Source: Maribacter sp.
Lineage (GTDB): Bacteria; Bacteroidota; Bacteroidia; Flavobacteriales; Flavobacteriaceae
NCBI GenBank assembly: GCA_011050675.1
Contig: DRFI01000004.1
Location: forward strand, 92,127 to 156,126
Length of the DNA: 64,000 nt
Direction of reading: 5' to 3'
This document shows, in pieces, positions 38,005 through 47,275 of the stretch (its first letter is position 1; every line of letters begins with the position of its first letter). The translations under genes and the position numbers were made by a program. The notes below the pieces were generated by a model. The model was given only the letters and a program-made list of their open reading frames with translations. It had not been told where the DNA came from and ran no database searches.

Positions 38005-38658
38005 TTAGGCAAAAGTTTCCTTATATAGAAATTTTCCAAAATCTAGAATATTCTCTAAAGGCGTATTATCAAAGACATCAAATATGGTGTTGACAGATTT
38101 CTCGATAGCTACATCTGTTTTTTCAAATCCAGCAGAATCATCGGACTTCCAAAAGTTCAACAAGAACATGGTTTGTAACCAAGCTCCCTCTGAAAACAAC
38201 TGTGGATTGTGCTTCGTTATTTTAGAACTCTTATTTTGATTACCGTCAGCAATCAAAACTTTTGCAAACTCTTTAATATTCTTTCGAAGGCCTTTTAATT
38301 GCTCCATATTTTTTAATGGACTTGGAGCGTTATCCATTACAAACAACACATAGCTTCTATTTAATGTCAGTACCTCGAAAAAAGTATAGAAAAACGTGAG
38401 CATTTTATCTCTGTTCGTAAAATCTTGATACTCTTTATTTTTTTGAATAACATTAACTGTGTTTTCATAAAAAGTATTCCAAATACCCTTTTTGATTGCA
38501 TCTATAGAACCGAAATAAAGGTAAAAATCTGATTCTTCAATAGCATTTACTTTACAAAATTTATAAACTGTCTTAGGTAATTTTTCATTCTCCAAAACAA
38601 AGTCCATAAACATGGTAATAATTGAATCTTTAGTTACTTTTTTAGCTTTAGCAGACAT
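38005..38658 (-). CDS. TetR/AcrR family transcriptional regulator
   Basis: A 217-residue protein with an N-terminal helix-turn-helix of TetR type (about 8-60; VYKFCKVNAIEESDFYLYFGSIDAIKKGIW contains the recognition helix and the conserved Phe-Gly-Ser turn). The C-terminal ligand domain is all helical and flavobacterium-specific. It is 15 bases upstream of the ABC1 kinase gene, a recurrent pairing, so it may regulate this operon. A 13-bp hairpin lies 79 bases upstream of its start and could be its operator or a terminator. Confidence 0.85.
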   Translation of the reverse strand: MSAKAKKVTKDSIITMFMDFVLENEKLPKTVYKFCKVNAIEESDFYLYFGSIDAIKKGIWNTFYENTVNVIQKNKEYQDFTNRDKMLTFFYTFFEVLTLNRSYVLFVMDNAPSPLKNMEQLKGLRKNIKEFAKVLIADGNQNKSSKITKHNPQLFSEGAWLQTMFLLNFWKSDDSAGFEKTDVAIEKSVNTIFDVFDNTPLENILDFGKFLYKETFA

Positions 38659-38736
38659 ATCAATTTATTTTATTAAAAGGTACGATGCAGATTTCATAGT
38701 TAGTAGTTTTTATGAAACATTAGCTTTTGTTTAGTA

Positions 38737-38766
38737 AAAACGTGCTATTGAATAATAGCACGTTTT
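38737..38766. repeat. Perfect 13-bp inverted repeat in the TetR/htpG promoter region
   Basis: AAAACGTGCTATT / AATAGCACGTTTT around GAAT. It has terminator shape on both strands, yet lies between divergent genes, so it is either an operator or the end of an unannotated short transcript. Confidence 0.7.
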
Positions 38767-38923
38767 CAAACAACCTAACCAATAAATAATCAACATGTGA
38801 TTATGCTTAAAATTCTTTTTCATAGCACTTTTTCATAACCACAAGACAAATATACATAATGTTTAACCTTTTTTAATTATTCATAAACAAAAATATATGT
38901 TAAACTTTAAAAAGTCAAATAAC

Positions 38924-38936
38924 TGTCAGTTTGTCA
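38924..38936 (+). promoter_or_regulatory. TGTCA direct repeat upstream of htpG
   Basis: TGTCAGTTTGTCA contains two TGTCA copies eight bases apart, 92 bases before the htpG ATG. A heat-shock control function is inferred only from position. Confidence 0.3.
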
Positions 38937-39028
38937 CGATAACCTATTGTGGTATTTTTTTTGACCAATAGCAACAAACAATCATATTAACAATAGCTAC
39001 ACTAAAAGTGGCGTAAAAAATATAAAAA

Positions 39029-40918
39029 ATGGCAACAGGTAAAATTAATGTGTCGGTAGACAACATTTTTCCACTAATCAAGAAGTTCTTGTATAGTGAC
39101 CATGAAATTTTTCTAAGAGAATTAATTTCGAATGCAACAGATGCAACCTTAAAAATGAAGCACTTGACCACTATTGGCGAGGCAAAGGTTGAATATGGCA
39201 ATCCTATTATTGAAATCAAGGTTGATAAAGAAGGTAAAAAACTTCATATCATTGATCAAGGTCTTGGTATGACCGAAGAAGAAGTTAAAAAATACATTAA
39301 TGAGGTAGCATTTTCTGGTGCTGAAGAGTTTTTGAACAAATATGAAGATTCTGCTAAAGATTCAGGAATTATAGGTCATTTTGGTCTAGGTTTCTATTCT
39401 GCATTTATGGTAGCCCATAAGGTAGAGATTATTACCAAGAGTTATAAAGATGAGCCGGCTGTACAATGGTCTTGTGATGGTTCTCCTGAATTTATCATGG
39501 AGCCAGCTGAAAAAGACACTCGTGGTACTGAAATCATTCTTCATATAGCCGATGATTCTACCGAGTTTTTAGAAGACGGTAAAATAAACAGCTTATTAAG
39601 TAAGTATAATAAGTTTATGCCTATTCCGATTAAATTTGGAATGAGAACTGAAACCTTACCAAAACCTGAAGGAGCAAAAGAAGAAGATCCTGCACCTACT
39701 GAAGAGGTAGATAACATCATTAACAATCCAAACCCGGCATGGACAAAGCAACCTGCAGATTTAAAGCCAGAAGACTATAAGAGTTTTTACAGAGAGCTTT
39801 ACCCAATGCAGTTCGAGGAGCCTTTATTCCATATTCATTTAAATGTGGATTATCCTTTTAACCTTACCGGTATTCTTTATTTCCCAAAACTTTCTAACGA
39901 TTTAAATCAGCAGAAAGACAGAATTCAATTATATCAAAATCAAGTTTTCGTTACAGATAACGTTGAAGGTATAGTACCTGAATTCTTAACGATGCTACGT
40001 GGAGTTATTGACTCTCCAGATATTCCTTTGAACGTATCGCGTTCTTACTTACAGGCAGATGGTGCTGTGAAGAAAATTTCTTCTTACATCACTAGAAAAG
40101 TTGCTGATAAGATGAACTCACTTTTTAAAAACAATCGTGAGGAATTTGAAGCTAAATGGAACGATATTAAAATCGTGATTGAGTACGGAATGCTTTCTGA
40201 AGATAAATTCTTTGATAAGGCAGACAAGTTCGCTCTTTACCCGACGGTAGATGGTAGTTACTTTACGTTTGGCGAGTTACAGGAAAAAATCAAAGACACG
40301 CAGACAGATAAAGACGGTAAAACAGTTATTCTTTATACCTCTGATAAGGAAGCCCAACACAGTTATATTGAAACTGCCAAAGCTAAAGGATATGAAGTAC
40401 TTTTATTAGACTCTCCTATTATTGGTCACTTAATGCAAAAGTTAGAAAGTTCTAAAGAGAATATTTCTTTTGCACGTGTTGATGCTGACCATATTGATAA
40501 ATTGATTCAAAAAGAAGAAACTCAAATCTCTAAATTATCCGATGAGGAAAAGGAGACTTTGAAAAAAGAACTGGAGGAAGCTATTACTGATAAAAGTTTT
40601 ACTGTGCAATTAGAGGCTATGGATAGTGATGCTTCACCATTCACCATTACAGAACCTGAGTTTATGCGTCGTATGAAAGAGATGCAACAGACCGGCGGTG
40701 GCGGTGGTATGTTCGGTATGGGATCAATGCCAGATATGTACAACCTAATCGTAAATACGAATCACCCACTGGTAAGTGAATTCTTAAGCACGAAAACTGC
40801 AAAGAAAAAAGAACGATTGATCAATCAATCACTAGACTTGGCGAAGTTATCTAAAGGCTTACTTAAAGGTAAAGCTTTGACGGAGTTTATTAAACGTAGC
40901 TATGAGATGGTAAAATAA
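39029..40918 (+). CDS. htpG: Molecular chaperone HtpG (Hsp90)
   Basis: A 629-residue bacterial Hsp90. The N-terminal ATPase has LRELISNATDAT, IDQGLGMTEEEVKKYI and GHFGLGFYSAFMVA (GHKL Bergerat motifs), the middle domain has the NLTGILYFPKL and LNVSRSYLQ segments with the catalytic Arg, and the C-terminal domain mediates dimerisation. A Gly/Met-rich stretch (QQTGGGGGMFGMG) near residue 560 is a family-typical loop. It folds client proteins under stress. Monocistronic: divergent from the TetR gene and closed by a strong terminator. Confidence 0.97.
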   Translation: MATGKINVSVDNIFPLIKKFLYSDHEIFLRELISNATDATLKMKHLTTIGEAKVEYGNPIIEIKVDKEGKKLHIIDQGLGMTEEEVKKYINEVAFSGAEEFLNKYEDSAKDSGIIGHFGLGFYSAFMVAHKVEIITKSYKDEPAVQWSCDGSPEFIMEPAEKDTRGTEIILHIADDSTEFLEDGKINSLLSKYNKFMPIPIKFGMRTETLPKPEGAKEEDPAPTEEVDNIINNPNPAWTKQPADLKPEDYKSFYRELYPMQFEEPLFHIHLNVDYPFNLTGILYFPKLSNDLNQQKDRIQLYQNQVFVTDNVEGIVPEFLTMLRGVIDSPDIPLNVSRSYLQADGAVKKISSYITRKVADKMNSLFKNNREEFEAKWNDIKIVIEYGMLSEDKFFDKADKFALYPTVDGSYFTFGELQEKIKDTQTDKDGKTVILYTSDKEAQHSYIETAKAKGYEVLLLDSPIIGHLMQKLESSKENISFARVDADHIDKLIQKEETQISKLSDEEKETLKKELEEAITDKSFTVQLEAMDSDASPFTITEPEFMRRMKEMQQTGGGGGMFGMGSMPDMYNLIVNTNHPLVSEFLSTKTAKKKERLINQSLDLAKLSKGLLKGKALTEFIKRSYEMVK

Positions 40919-40940
40919 CTTCCATTTCCTATAATCTTTT

Positions 40941-40973
40941 AAAAAGCCACTACAAAAAATGTAGTGGCTTTTT
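40941..40973 (+). terminator. Terminator of htpG
   Basis: AAAAAGCCACTAC / GTAGTGGCTTTTT around AAAAAAT with a following T-run, 22 bases after the htpG stop. Confidence 0.9.
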
Positions 40974-41015
40974 TGTTAAATGTGGTTATCTTTCAGTTGA
41001 GAAACTAAGAATTAC

Positions 41016-42425
41016 ATGAGCACTAACTACAGAAGCGTCAATTTCAAAAAATTACTAGATAAGTTACAACAAGAAAGTTGGCAATTAGAATTAATAATAT
41101 CTGGTTTTGCTATTTACGGTCTATTTGCTGCATATGAACCAATAGAGTTGAAAGTTGCGGCGGGTACTGTTGCTGGAACGGATCAGTTTGGATTATTTTG
41201 GGCAGTTATTCTAATATGCTGTCAAATATTCACATTTAACTTGGTTGTACATGTATTATTAAGAGGGCTATGGATAGGTGCAATAGGCTTAAGATATGTA
41301 TCTGGTGATATTAACTACTCAACTCTTAATTATTCCGAGAAATTTACTTCGTACCTAAAAAGAAAAGTTGGTTCGTTTGATCAATATATCGCCAACCTCG
41401 AAACCTATTGTAGTATCATATTTGCAGCTTCATTTTTAATGATTTTCTATGTTATTGGTTTCTTCTCTGTAATTTTCAGTCTAATATTAATTACTCAAAG
41501 TTTAGAACTATTAATTTTTCTACCTAAATGGGTAATACGAATTATAATTCTTGCATTAGTAATTCCGTTTCTTCTTTCTTCAATTGTTGTGTTTATTGAC
41601 TTTTTAGGTCAAGGTATTTTAAAAAAGAAAAAGTGGATATCAACTATATACTTCCCCATATACTGGGTATTCAGTAAATTAACGCTATCCTTTTTATATC
41701 GTCCTTTAGCATATAACTTTCTAGATAATAAATTAGGAAAACGCCTAAGTTTTATCTTACTACCTATTTATATTTTAATTGCTATTATTGCTTCCTTAAA
41801 TTATCAGAATTCAAATTATTTGATTTCTACTAATGACTCATCTGAGTATCAAATAATAAGTGACCATTATGATAATTTATCAACAGAAGAAGATAAGTTC
41901 ATTAGTATAGCATCGATACCTTCCAAAATTATTAAAACTAAATACCTTCCTATTTTTCTATTATATAATAAAGAAATGGAAGACTTTATTTTTGATAAAA
42001 ACAACTCCCTTAAACCTGAAGAAGATAAAAGAGGTATAAAATCTTCCTTAACCATAGATTTCAAAAGAGGCTTAGACGATGCTTCTGGCAAGAAAAATGC
42101 AATGAATTTAAAAGGATATCTTGAAACTGTTAATGAAATCTATCTTTTAAAAATAGATTCAAAGAAATATGTAAGTGATTTTATAATAAGCTCAAATGCC
42201 AAAGAGAGAATAGGTTTTGAAACCTATCTAAATATTAAAAATCTAAGTGAAGGCAAACACATTTTGACTATTACCGGTCCTACTAAAGAAAATAAAATGG
42301 ATCCAAAATCTAAAACTAAAGAAGAAGTACTAGTTACCATCCCATTCTGGTACTTTCCTGAAAACAATTCAACTCCTAATATTCAAAACACAAGTATGAA
42401 ACTAGATTCTATAACCTCAAATTAA
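41016..42425 (+). CDS. Unrecognised membrane protein
   Basis: A 469-residue protein that I cannot place in a family. The N-terminal half has about six hydrophobic helices (roughly 26-42, 60-90, 132-155, 160-180, 190-215 and 262-283) separated by a basic amphipathic stretch. From about 290 the chain is hydrophilic and Lys/Asp/Ser-rich with beta-like strands, ending in a segment (ISSNAKERIGFETYLNIKNL, then EGKHILTITGP) that looks like a small extracytoplasmic beta domain. It has its own start 42 bases after the htpG terminator and no adjacent partner. The layout would suit a sensor or a transport accessory protein, but this is guesswork. Confidence 0.7.
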   Translation: MSTNYRSVNFKKLLDKLQQESWQLELIISGFAIYGLFAAYEPIELKVAAGTVAGTDQFGLFWAVILICCQIFTFNLVVHVLLRGLWIGAIGLRYVSGDINYSTLNYSEKFTSYLKRKVGSFDQYIANLETYCSIIFAASFLMIFYVIGFFSVIFSLILITQSLELLIFLPKWVIRIIILALVIPFLLSSIVVFIDFLGQGILKKKKWISTIYFPIYWVFSKLTLSFLYRPLAYNFLDNKLGKRLSFILLPIYILIAIIASLNYQNSNYLISTNDSSEYQIISDHYDNLSTEEDKFISIASIPSKIIKTKYLPIFLLYNKEMEDFIFDKNNSLKPEEDKRGIKSSLTIDFKRGLDDASGKKNAMNLKGYLETVNEIYLLKIDSKKYVSDFIISSNAKERIGFETYLNIKNLSEGKHILTITGPTKENKMDPKSKTKEEVLVTIPFWYFPENNSTPNIQNTSMKLDSITSN

Positions 42426-42580
42426 GATATACGCTAACCATTGATAAAATAGTAATTTAACAATTATCGGCTTTGATAAATAGGTTTTAACCAGTTTCAG
42501 GACTCAATTTCATAATAGTTCCTTAAACATTAGGTAATCCTTTTTACAATAAATACTAGTGCTTTTTTTATCTTCACCAT

Positions 42581-43216
42581 ATGAAGGTCATTTCAACAAA
42601 CATAGGAGACGCAGTAACTTTTGAATGGAACGGTGAAAAAGAACAAACGGGTATCTTCAAATACCCTACTTCTAAAGGTTTATTCTTAACTAAAAATGAT
42701 GTAAAAGATGACACTGTCATTGACCGTGTTCATCATGGTGGTGTTAATAAGGCATGCTATATATTTTCTGCCGATTATTACGATTATTGGAAGAATTTAT
42801 ACTCAGATTTAGAATGGGATTGGGGTATGTTCGGTGAAAACCTAACCGTAGCAGGACTTGATGAATCTAAAATACGCGTAGGCGATATTTATAAAATTGG
42901 AGACGTACTTGTACAAGTATCACAACCTCGCGAGCCTTGTTATAAATTAGGCATCCGTTTTGGTACCCAGAAAATACTTAAAGAATTTATTACCCATAAT
43001 CACCCTGGAACTTACGTGAAAATTTTAGAAGAAGGACATGTATATGCCGATGATGAAATAACTTTAATTGAGCGGTCTACAAATGCATTAACATCCCAGC
43101 AATTTTACGAACTAATGTTCGCAAAGAATAAACCCAAAGACTTGCTAGAACTGTTCATGACAAATGAATCTGTCCCTCAATACAAAAAAGATAGATATTT
43201 GAAGTACCTATCTTAA
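42581..43216 (+). CDS. MOSC domain protein (YiiM-like)
   Basis: A 211-residue protein with the MOSC fold of molybdenum-cofactor sulfurase C-termini. The conserved blocks are VIDRVHHGGVNKACYIF, WGMFGENLTVAGLDE and QVSQPREPCYKLG with the family Cys that can carry sulfur or coordinate molybdenum. The C-terminal helices match the YiiM branch, which acts on N-hydroxylated compounds. Genes for DUF885 and a small membrane protein follow at 17 and 23 bases, so the three form an operon closed by the terminator at 45418-45443. Confidence 0.88.
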   Translation: MKVISTNIGDAVTFEWNGEKEQTGIFKYPTSKGLFLTKNDVKDDTVIDRVHHGGVNKACYIFSADYYDYWKNLYSDLEWDWGMFGENLTVAGLDESKIRVGDIYKIGDVLVQVSQPREPCYKLGIRFGTQKILKEFITHNHPGTYVKILEEGHVYADDEITLIERSTNALTSQQFYELMFAKNKPKDLLELFMTNESVPQYKKDRYLKYLS

Positions 43217-43233
43217 TTTTAATATACAATTTA

Positions 43234-45027
43234 ATGAAAAAGCTATTTATACTATTTGCCTTAATTACTGGGCTAAATACCGAAGCGCAAATAAAAACGA
43301 ATTCAGAGGTAACAACAAATCCTACAGTTCATAATATTGGTTTTATTACGCTATTGTCACATTATTATGAGGATGGATTAAAATTGAATCCGTTAAACGC
43401 CACTTTTCAAGGAGATAATAGATACAATGACACCTTACCCAACTTTCTTTCAGATGACTATAAAAAAGAGCTGAAAAACTATTACACCAGTTATTTAGAA
43501 AAAGCTGAAAAATTCGACAGCGCTCAACTTTCTGAGAGTGAGCAAATGTCTAAATCAATATTAAAATGGGAGTGTCAAGTAAATTTAGAAGGTCTTACTT
43601 TTGAGCAGTATACCCCTATTGACCAAATGTGGTCTATGAATTTGATGATGGGTCAATTAGCAGGTGGTACCAGTGCTCAACCATTTAAAACGACAGATGA
43701 TTATGTAAACTGGAGCAAGCGTTTAGAAGACTATGTAATTTGGCTTCAAACTGCTAAATCTAAAATGCAAGAAGGTATAAAAGCAAAAAATGTACTTCCA
43801 AAATCTCTTATTAAAAAAGTATTACCGCAATTAGCAAGTGTTGCAGATGCTAAATTGGAAGATAACTTGTTCTATTCTCCAATTAAAAACTTTCCAGCTG
43901 AATTTTCTGAATCAGACAAAATAAGGTTGACAGAAGTTTATACGAACATCATCAACAACAAAATTATCCTTGCATATAAAGAACTTCATGACTTTATGGC
44001 TACCGAGTATCTTAATGCCGGTAGAGAAACTAGTGGAATACAAGGTATACCTAATGGCGATGCGTTTTACGCTCACCAAATTAAGCTATACACTACAACG
44101 ACTATGTCTGCAAATGAAATTCATAATATTGGACTGAAGGAAGTTGCAAGAATTAGTGCTGAAATGGAAGCCGTAAAAAAACAAGTTGGTTTTAAAGGAG
44201 ATTTAAAAGCATTTTTTGGCGAGGTACGTAACAAAAAAGAGCTAATGCCTTTTACCGACCCAGAGCAGGTAATTGCTAATTTCAATGATATTCATAAAAG
44301 AATGATGCCTAAGGTAAATGCGCTATTCAGCAAACAACCTAAAACGCCTTTCGAGGTAAGACGTACCGAAGCTTTTAGAGAAGCTTCTGCTAGTGCAGAA
44401 TATAACCCAGGTTCTTTAGACGGTACCAGACCTGGTATTTTTTATGTTCCTATACCAGATGTTACTTCTTATAACACCTATTCTGATGAGGACTTATTTT
44501 TACATGAAGCAATCCCTGGTCATCACTTTCAAATTTCTCTAACTCAAGAGAACGAGGACTTACCACAATTTAGAAAATCTTTATGGTACAGTGCTTATGG
44601 CGAAGGTTGGGCTTTATACACAGAATCTTTAGGTAAAGAATTAGGTCTTTATAAAGACCCGTACCAATATTTCGGAATGTTAGGTGCAGAAATGCATCGC
44701 GCCGTTCGTTTGGTTGTTGACACTGGTCTTCATTCAAAAGGATGGTCTAGAGAAAAAGCTATTCAATATTCTTTAGACAACGAAGCAGAATCTGAATCTA
44801 GTATAACTGCTGAAATTGAAAGATATATGGCTAACCCAGGTCAAGCTTTATCCTATAAAATTGGTCAACTTAAAATTATGGAGCTACGCGCTAAAGCTGA
44901 AACTAATTTAGGTACCGATTTTGATATAAAGGTTTTTCACGAAAAGGTACTTGAACTTGGTTGTGTTCCCTTAGCTTTACTTGAAGAACAAATAATGAAA
45001 TGGATTTCAGCAAACACTAAATCTTAA
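43234..45027 (+). CDS. DUF885 family exported metallopeptidase-like protein
   Basis: A 597-residue protein with signal peptide (about 1-18). DUF885 is a zinc-peptidase-like family; its marker HEAIPGHHFQISL (about 428-440) supplies the HExxxxH-type metal site, followed by WYSAYGEGWALYTESL with the likely third ligand Glu, and the late region RYMANPGQALSYKIG. Substrates are unknown. It is the middle gene of the MOSC-DUF885-small membrane protein operon. Confidence 0.88.
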   Translation: MKKLFILFALITGLNTEAQIKTNSEVTTNPTVHNIGFITLLSHYYEDGLKLNPLNATFQGDNRYNDTLPNFLSDDYKKELKNYYTSYLEKAEKFDSAQLSESEQMSKSILKWECQVNLEGLTFEQYTPIDQMWSMNLMMGQLAGGTSAQPFKTTDDYVNWSKRLEDYVIWLQTAKSKMQEGIKAKNVLPKSLIKKVLPQLASVADAKLEDNLFYSPIKNFPAEFSESDKIRLTEVYTNIINNKIILAYKELHDFMATEYLNAGRETSGIQGIPNGDAFYAHQIKLYTTTTMSANEIHNIGLKEVARISAEMEAVKKQVGFKGDLKAFFGEVRNKKELMPFTDPEQVIANFNDIHKRMMPKVNALFSKQPKTPFEVRRTEAFREASASAEYNPGSLDGTRPGIFYVPIPDVTSYNTYSDEDLFLHEAIPGHHFQISLTQENEDLPQFRKSLWYSAYGEGWALYTESLGKELGLYKDPYQYFGMLGAEMHRAVRLVVDTGLHSKGWSREKAIQYSLDNEAESESSITAEIERYMANPGQALSYKIGQLKIMELRAKAETNLGTDFDIKVFHEKVLELGCVPLALLEEQIMKWISANTKS

Positions 45028-45050
45028 ATTCCATCTTCCAAAAATAACAT

Positions 45051-45410
45051 ATGGCATATCCTTGGCATTTATATCTAATGGGCGCAATTTATATCATTGG
45101 CGGCATCTTGCATTTTATTAAACCGAAGGTATATTTAAGAATCATGCCTAGATACCTACCTTTTCACAAACCTTTGGTCTTATTAAGCGGTTTAGCAGAA
45201 ATCATGTTAGGTTTCGGTCTATTTTTCAAAGCGACCAAAGACCTCTCCATTTATGGTATTATAGCTATGCTCGCCATATTCTTATTAGTACACTTTTATA
45301 TGTTGTCTAGCGAAAAAGCAAGTGCAGGTTTCCCTAAATGGGTGCTCTTGATAAGGTTACCACTACAGTTTGCACTCATGTACTGGGCTTTCATTTATTT
45401 AAAAGTTTAG
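45051..45410 (+). CDS. Small DoxX-like membrane protein
   Basis: A 119-residue protein with four hydrophobic helices (about 7-23, 43-60, 67-86 and 97-117). The GAIYIIGGILHFIKPKVYLRIMP opening and the LSGLAEIMLGFGLFF helix are in the style of DoxX/MauE-type proteins. The function is unknown. It is last in the MOSC operon, eight bases before a strong terminator. Confidence 0.75.
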   Translation: MAYPWHLYLMGAIYIIGGILHFIKPKVYLRIMPRYLPFHKPLVLLSGLAEIMLGFGLFFKATKDLSIYGIIAMLAIFLLVHFYMLSSEKASAGFPKWVLLIRLPLQFALMYWAFIYLKV

Positions 45411-45417
45411 AAAATAA

Positions 45418-45443
45418 AAAAGGGGACGCTCCCGTCCCCTTTT
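45418..45443. terminator. Bidirectional terminator between convergent genes
   Basis: AAAAGGGGACG / CGTCCCCTTTT around CTCC, an 11-bp perfect stem with A- and T-runs on both sides. It serves the DoxX-like gene (plus) and the secreted hypothetical gene (minus). Confidence 0.9.
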
Positions 45444-45463
45444 CAAAATCAACTTAAATCAAC

Positions 45464-46048
45464 TTAATTAACAACAAACTCTTCAGTATATGTTCTACCA
45501 GCAGACTTCACTGTTACCGTGTAAGTTCCTGGAAAAGCATCTGCGAAATTGAATGCTTTTTCAACAATCATTTCATCTGCTACTTCTTGTGTAAATACTG
45601 TTCTACTTTCTGTATCGTATATCTTAATAGATAATTTAGACTTATCTAAGTTTAAGTAGTTCATGAAGATCATGTTATTAGTCTTTCTAAAGAAAGGCTT
45701 AATATCTTCATCAGACTCTACGATTCTCACATCATTATTATCTAAAACAATAGTATATGAATATTCTGTCATGTTATTATCGGCAGATAGGAAATAAACA
45801 CCATCTGTTAAATCTTTCAGGTTTAGTTTCTTGCTAAATTGTCCCTCGCTCATTTTTTCTGAATAAATAACATTTAAATCAGAATCCATTAATTTAACCT
45901 GAACCCCATTTACTGAAGCATCCATTGTTAAAACCACACTCTTGGCTTTACCTGCAGATAATAGGTTTAATTTTGGCTCTCTTGCCATGCCTGCTACTGT
46001 AGCTAACATAAAGGCAACAACTGTTGTGAATTTTATTAGGTTTTTCAT
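45464..46048 (-). CDS. Secreted hypothetical protein with two beta domains
   Basis: A 194-residue exported protein with signal peptide (about 1-22, cleaving near GMA). The rest is beta-rich: two similar halves of about 80 residues (VNGVQVKLMDSDLNVIYSEK and LSIKIYDTESRTVFTQEV), each ending with a Gly-Thr-Tyr or Gly-Val-Tyr strand (DGVYFLSA and PGTYTVTV). This looks like the fold of Bacteroidota C-terminal secretion domains but lacks the usual conserved terminal residues, so T9SS export is not claimed. The gene has a good -7 box and stands alone. Function unknown. Confidence 0.7.
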   Translation of the reverse strand: MKNLIKFTTVVAFMLATVAGMAREPKLNLLSAGKAKSVVLTMDASVNGVQVKLMDSDLNVIYSEKMSEGQFSKKLNLKDLTDGVYFLSADNNMTEYSYTIVLDNNDVRIVESDEDIKPFFRKTNNMIFMNYLNLDKSKLSIKIYDTESRTVFTQEVADEMIVEKAFNFADAFPGTYTVTVKSAGRTYTEEFVVN

Positions 46049-46085
46049 AATAAATTATTTTAAGGGTTAATGATAATTTACACTG

Positions 46086-46093
46086 CAAACATA
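46086..46093 (-). promoter_or_regulatory. Candidate -7 box of the secreted hypothetical gene
   Basis: Minus strand reads TATGTTTG, an exact TAnnTTTG match, 37 bases before the ATG. No TTG at -33 was found. Confidence 0.5.
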
Positions 46094-46201
46094 CAGCCGA
46101 TGTAAAGCTCTCACTACATCATATTTTCCCGATTTATGTGCTATTTTAACCAATTCACATATCCTTTCTTACCTCTATGTTAAGATTACATAGATTTTAG
46201 T

Positions 46202-46209
46202 TAATTTTG
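46202..46209 (+). promoter_or_regulatory. Candidate -7 box of the AraC regulator gene
   Basis: TAATTTTG matches TAnnTTTG, 53 bases before the ATG. A small inverted repeat (CTATGT at 46175-46180, ACATAG at 46188-46193) sits just upstream and could be an operator. Confidence 0.45.
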
Positions 46210-46262
46210 CAAAGAACATCTAAAACAAGATGTTTAATTTTATAGTGTAACCCCTAAGTATC

Positions 46263-47135
46263 ATGCTAAAAAATAAACCTACATTCGAAGCTATTAAGCC
46301 AGACTTTGGTCATTCATTCACTTATCAAAAATTTGATGAGCATAAACTGAATAAAAATAATCTATGGCATTACCACCCAGAACTAGAATTGGTTTATGTA
46401 AATGGTGGTTCTGGTAAAAGACAAATTGGTAGTCATGTATCTTATTATACAAATGGAGACCTTATATTAATAGGTAGTAATCTTCCACATTGCGGATTCA
46501 CTGATGCCCTTACAGGTAATACCAGCGAAACTGTCGTACAGATGAAGTTAGATTTCTTAGGACAAGATTTCTTTAAGCTTCCTGAAATGAAAAAAATAGA
46601 AAGTCTTTTTAATAGTGCCAGTGGCGGAATTGCATTTTCTGGAAAAACGAAAAGAAAGATTGGCGATAAAATGGAAGTGTTAGAATATCAAACAGATTTT
46701 CAACGCCTTCTTTCTATTCTTAATATATTAAATGATTTAGGAAATTCTGATGATATGCGTTTGTTGAATGCCGAAGGATTTTCTTTTACAACAGATGTAA
46801 AGGATAATGATCGTATTAATATCGTATTCAATCACGTGAAGAATAATTTCCGTGAAGAATTAACGCTAGAAGAAATATCAACGATGGTAAGTATGACCAT
46901 ACCGTCTTTCTGTAGATACTTTAAAAAGATTACGAATAAAACGTATATACAATTTGTAAACGAATATCGTTTAGTGCATGCCTCTAAACTGTTGGCAGAA
47001 AAACCAATGAGCATTACAGAAGTTTGCTTTGAATGCGGATTCAATAATTTTTCGCACTTTAACAAATCGTTCAAGGCATTTACTGGTCAAAATCCGTCGG
47101 AATATAGAAATGAACTAAAAACTGTTTTAGTTTAA
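46263..47135 (+). CDS. AraC family transcriptional regulator
   Basis: A 290-residue regulator. The N-terminal cupin-like sensing domain (about 20-110) has NNLWHYHPELELVYVNGGSG and GDLILIGSNLPH. The C-terminal AraC double helix-turn-helix (about 185-285) shows LTLEEISTMVSMTIPSFCRYFKK and the signature ITEVCFECGFNNFSHFNKSFKAFTGQNPSEYR. Cupin-AraC proteins often sense sugars or related metabolites; the inducer is unknown. The gene is monocistronic, closed by the terminator at 47170-47210, and divergent from the secreted hypothetical gene. Confidence 0.93.
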   Translation: MLKNKPTFEAIKPDFGHSFTYQKFDEHKLNKNNLWHYHPELELVYVNGGSGKRQIGSHVSYYTNGDLILIGSNLPHCGFTDALTGNTSETVVQMKLDFLGQDFFKLPEMKKIESLFNSASGGIAFSGKTKRKIGDKMEVLEYQTDFQRLLSILNILNDLGNSDDMRLLNAEGFSFTTDVKDNDRINIVFNHVKNNFREELTLEEISTMVSMTIPSFCRYFKKITNKTYIQFVNEYRLVHASKLLAEKPMSITEVCFECGFNNFSHFNKSFKAFTGQNPSEYRNELKTVLV

Positions 47136-47169
47136 GTTCTTACCTTATATAGTATTAAAAAATAGTAAG

Positions 47170-47210
47170 CTTCTAGTTAGTATCTAAACATACTAATTAG
47201 AAGTTTTTTT
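47170..47210 (+). terminator. Terminator of the AraC gene
   Basis: CTTCTAGTTAGTA / TACTAATTAGAAG (one wobble pair) around TCTAAACA, then seven or more T residues. It is 34 bases past the AraC stop. Confidence 0.88.
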
Positions 47211-47275
47211 TGAGGTACAAAAAAGTTGATATGTGTTCTTGCAAATTTATGTTCATGTAGTACCTTTATATCGCT

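Larger units (their letters stand above)
38659..39028. other. Divergent intergenic region between the TetR gene and htpG
   Basis: This 370-bp AT-rich region contains a perfect 13-bp hairpin (38737-38766) and a TGTCA direct repeat (38924-38936). No coding frame was recognised. It must carry the promoters of both flanking genes, but neither shows a full TTG/TAnnTTTG match. Confidence 0.6.

Noticed and set aside
38944..39219. Minus-strand frame overlapping the htpG start
   Set aside because: It overlaps the conserved htpG N-terminus and gives no recognisable protein.
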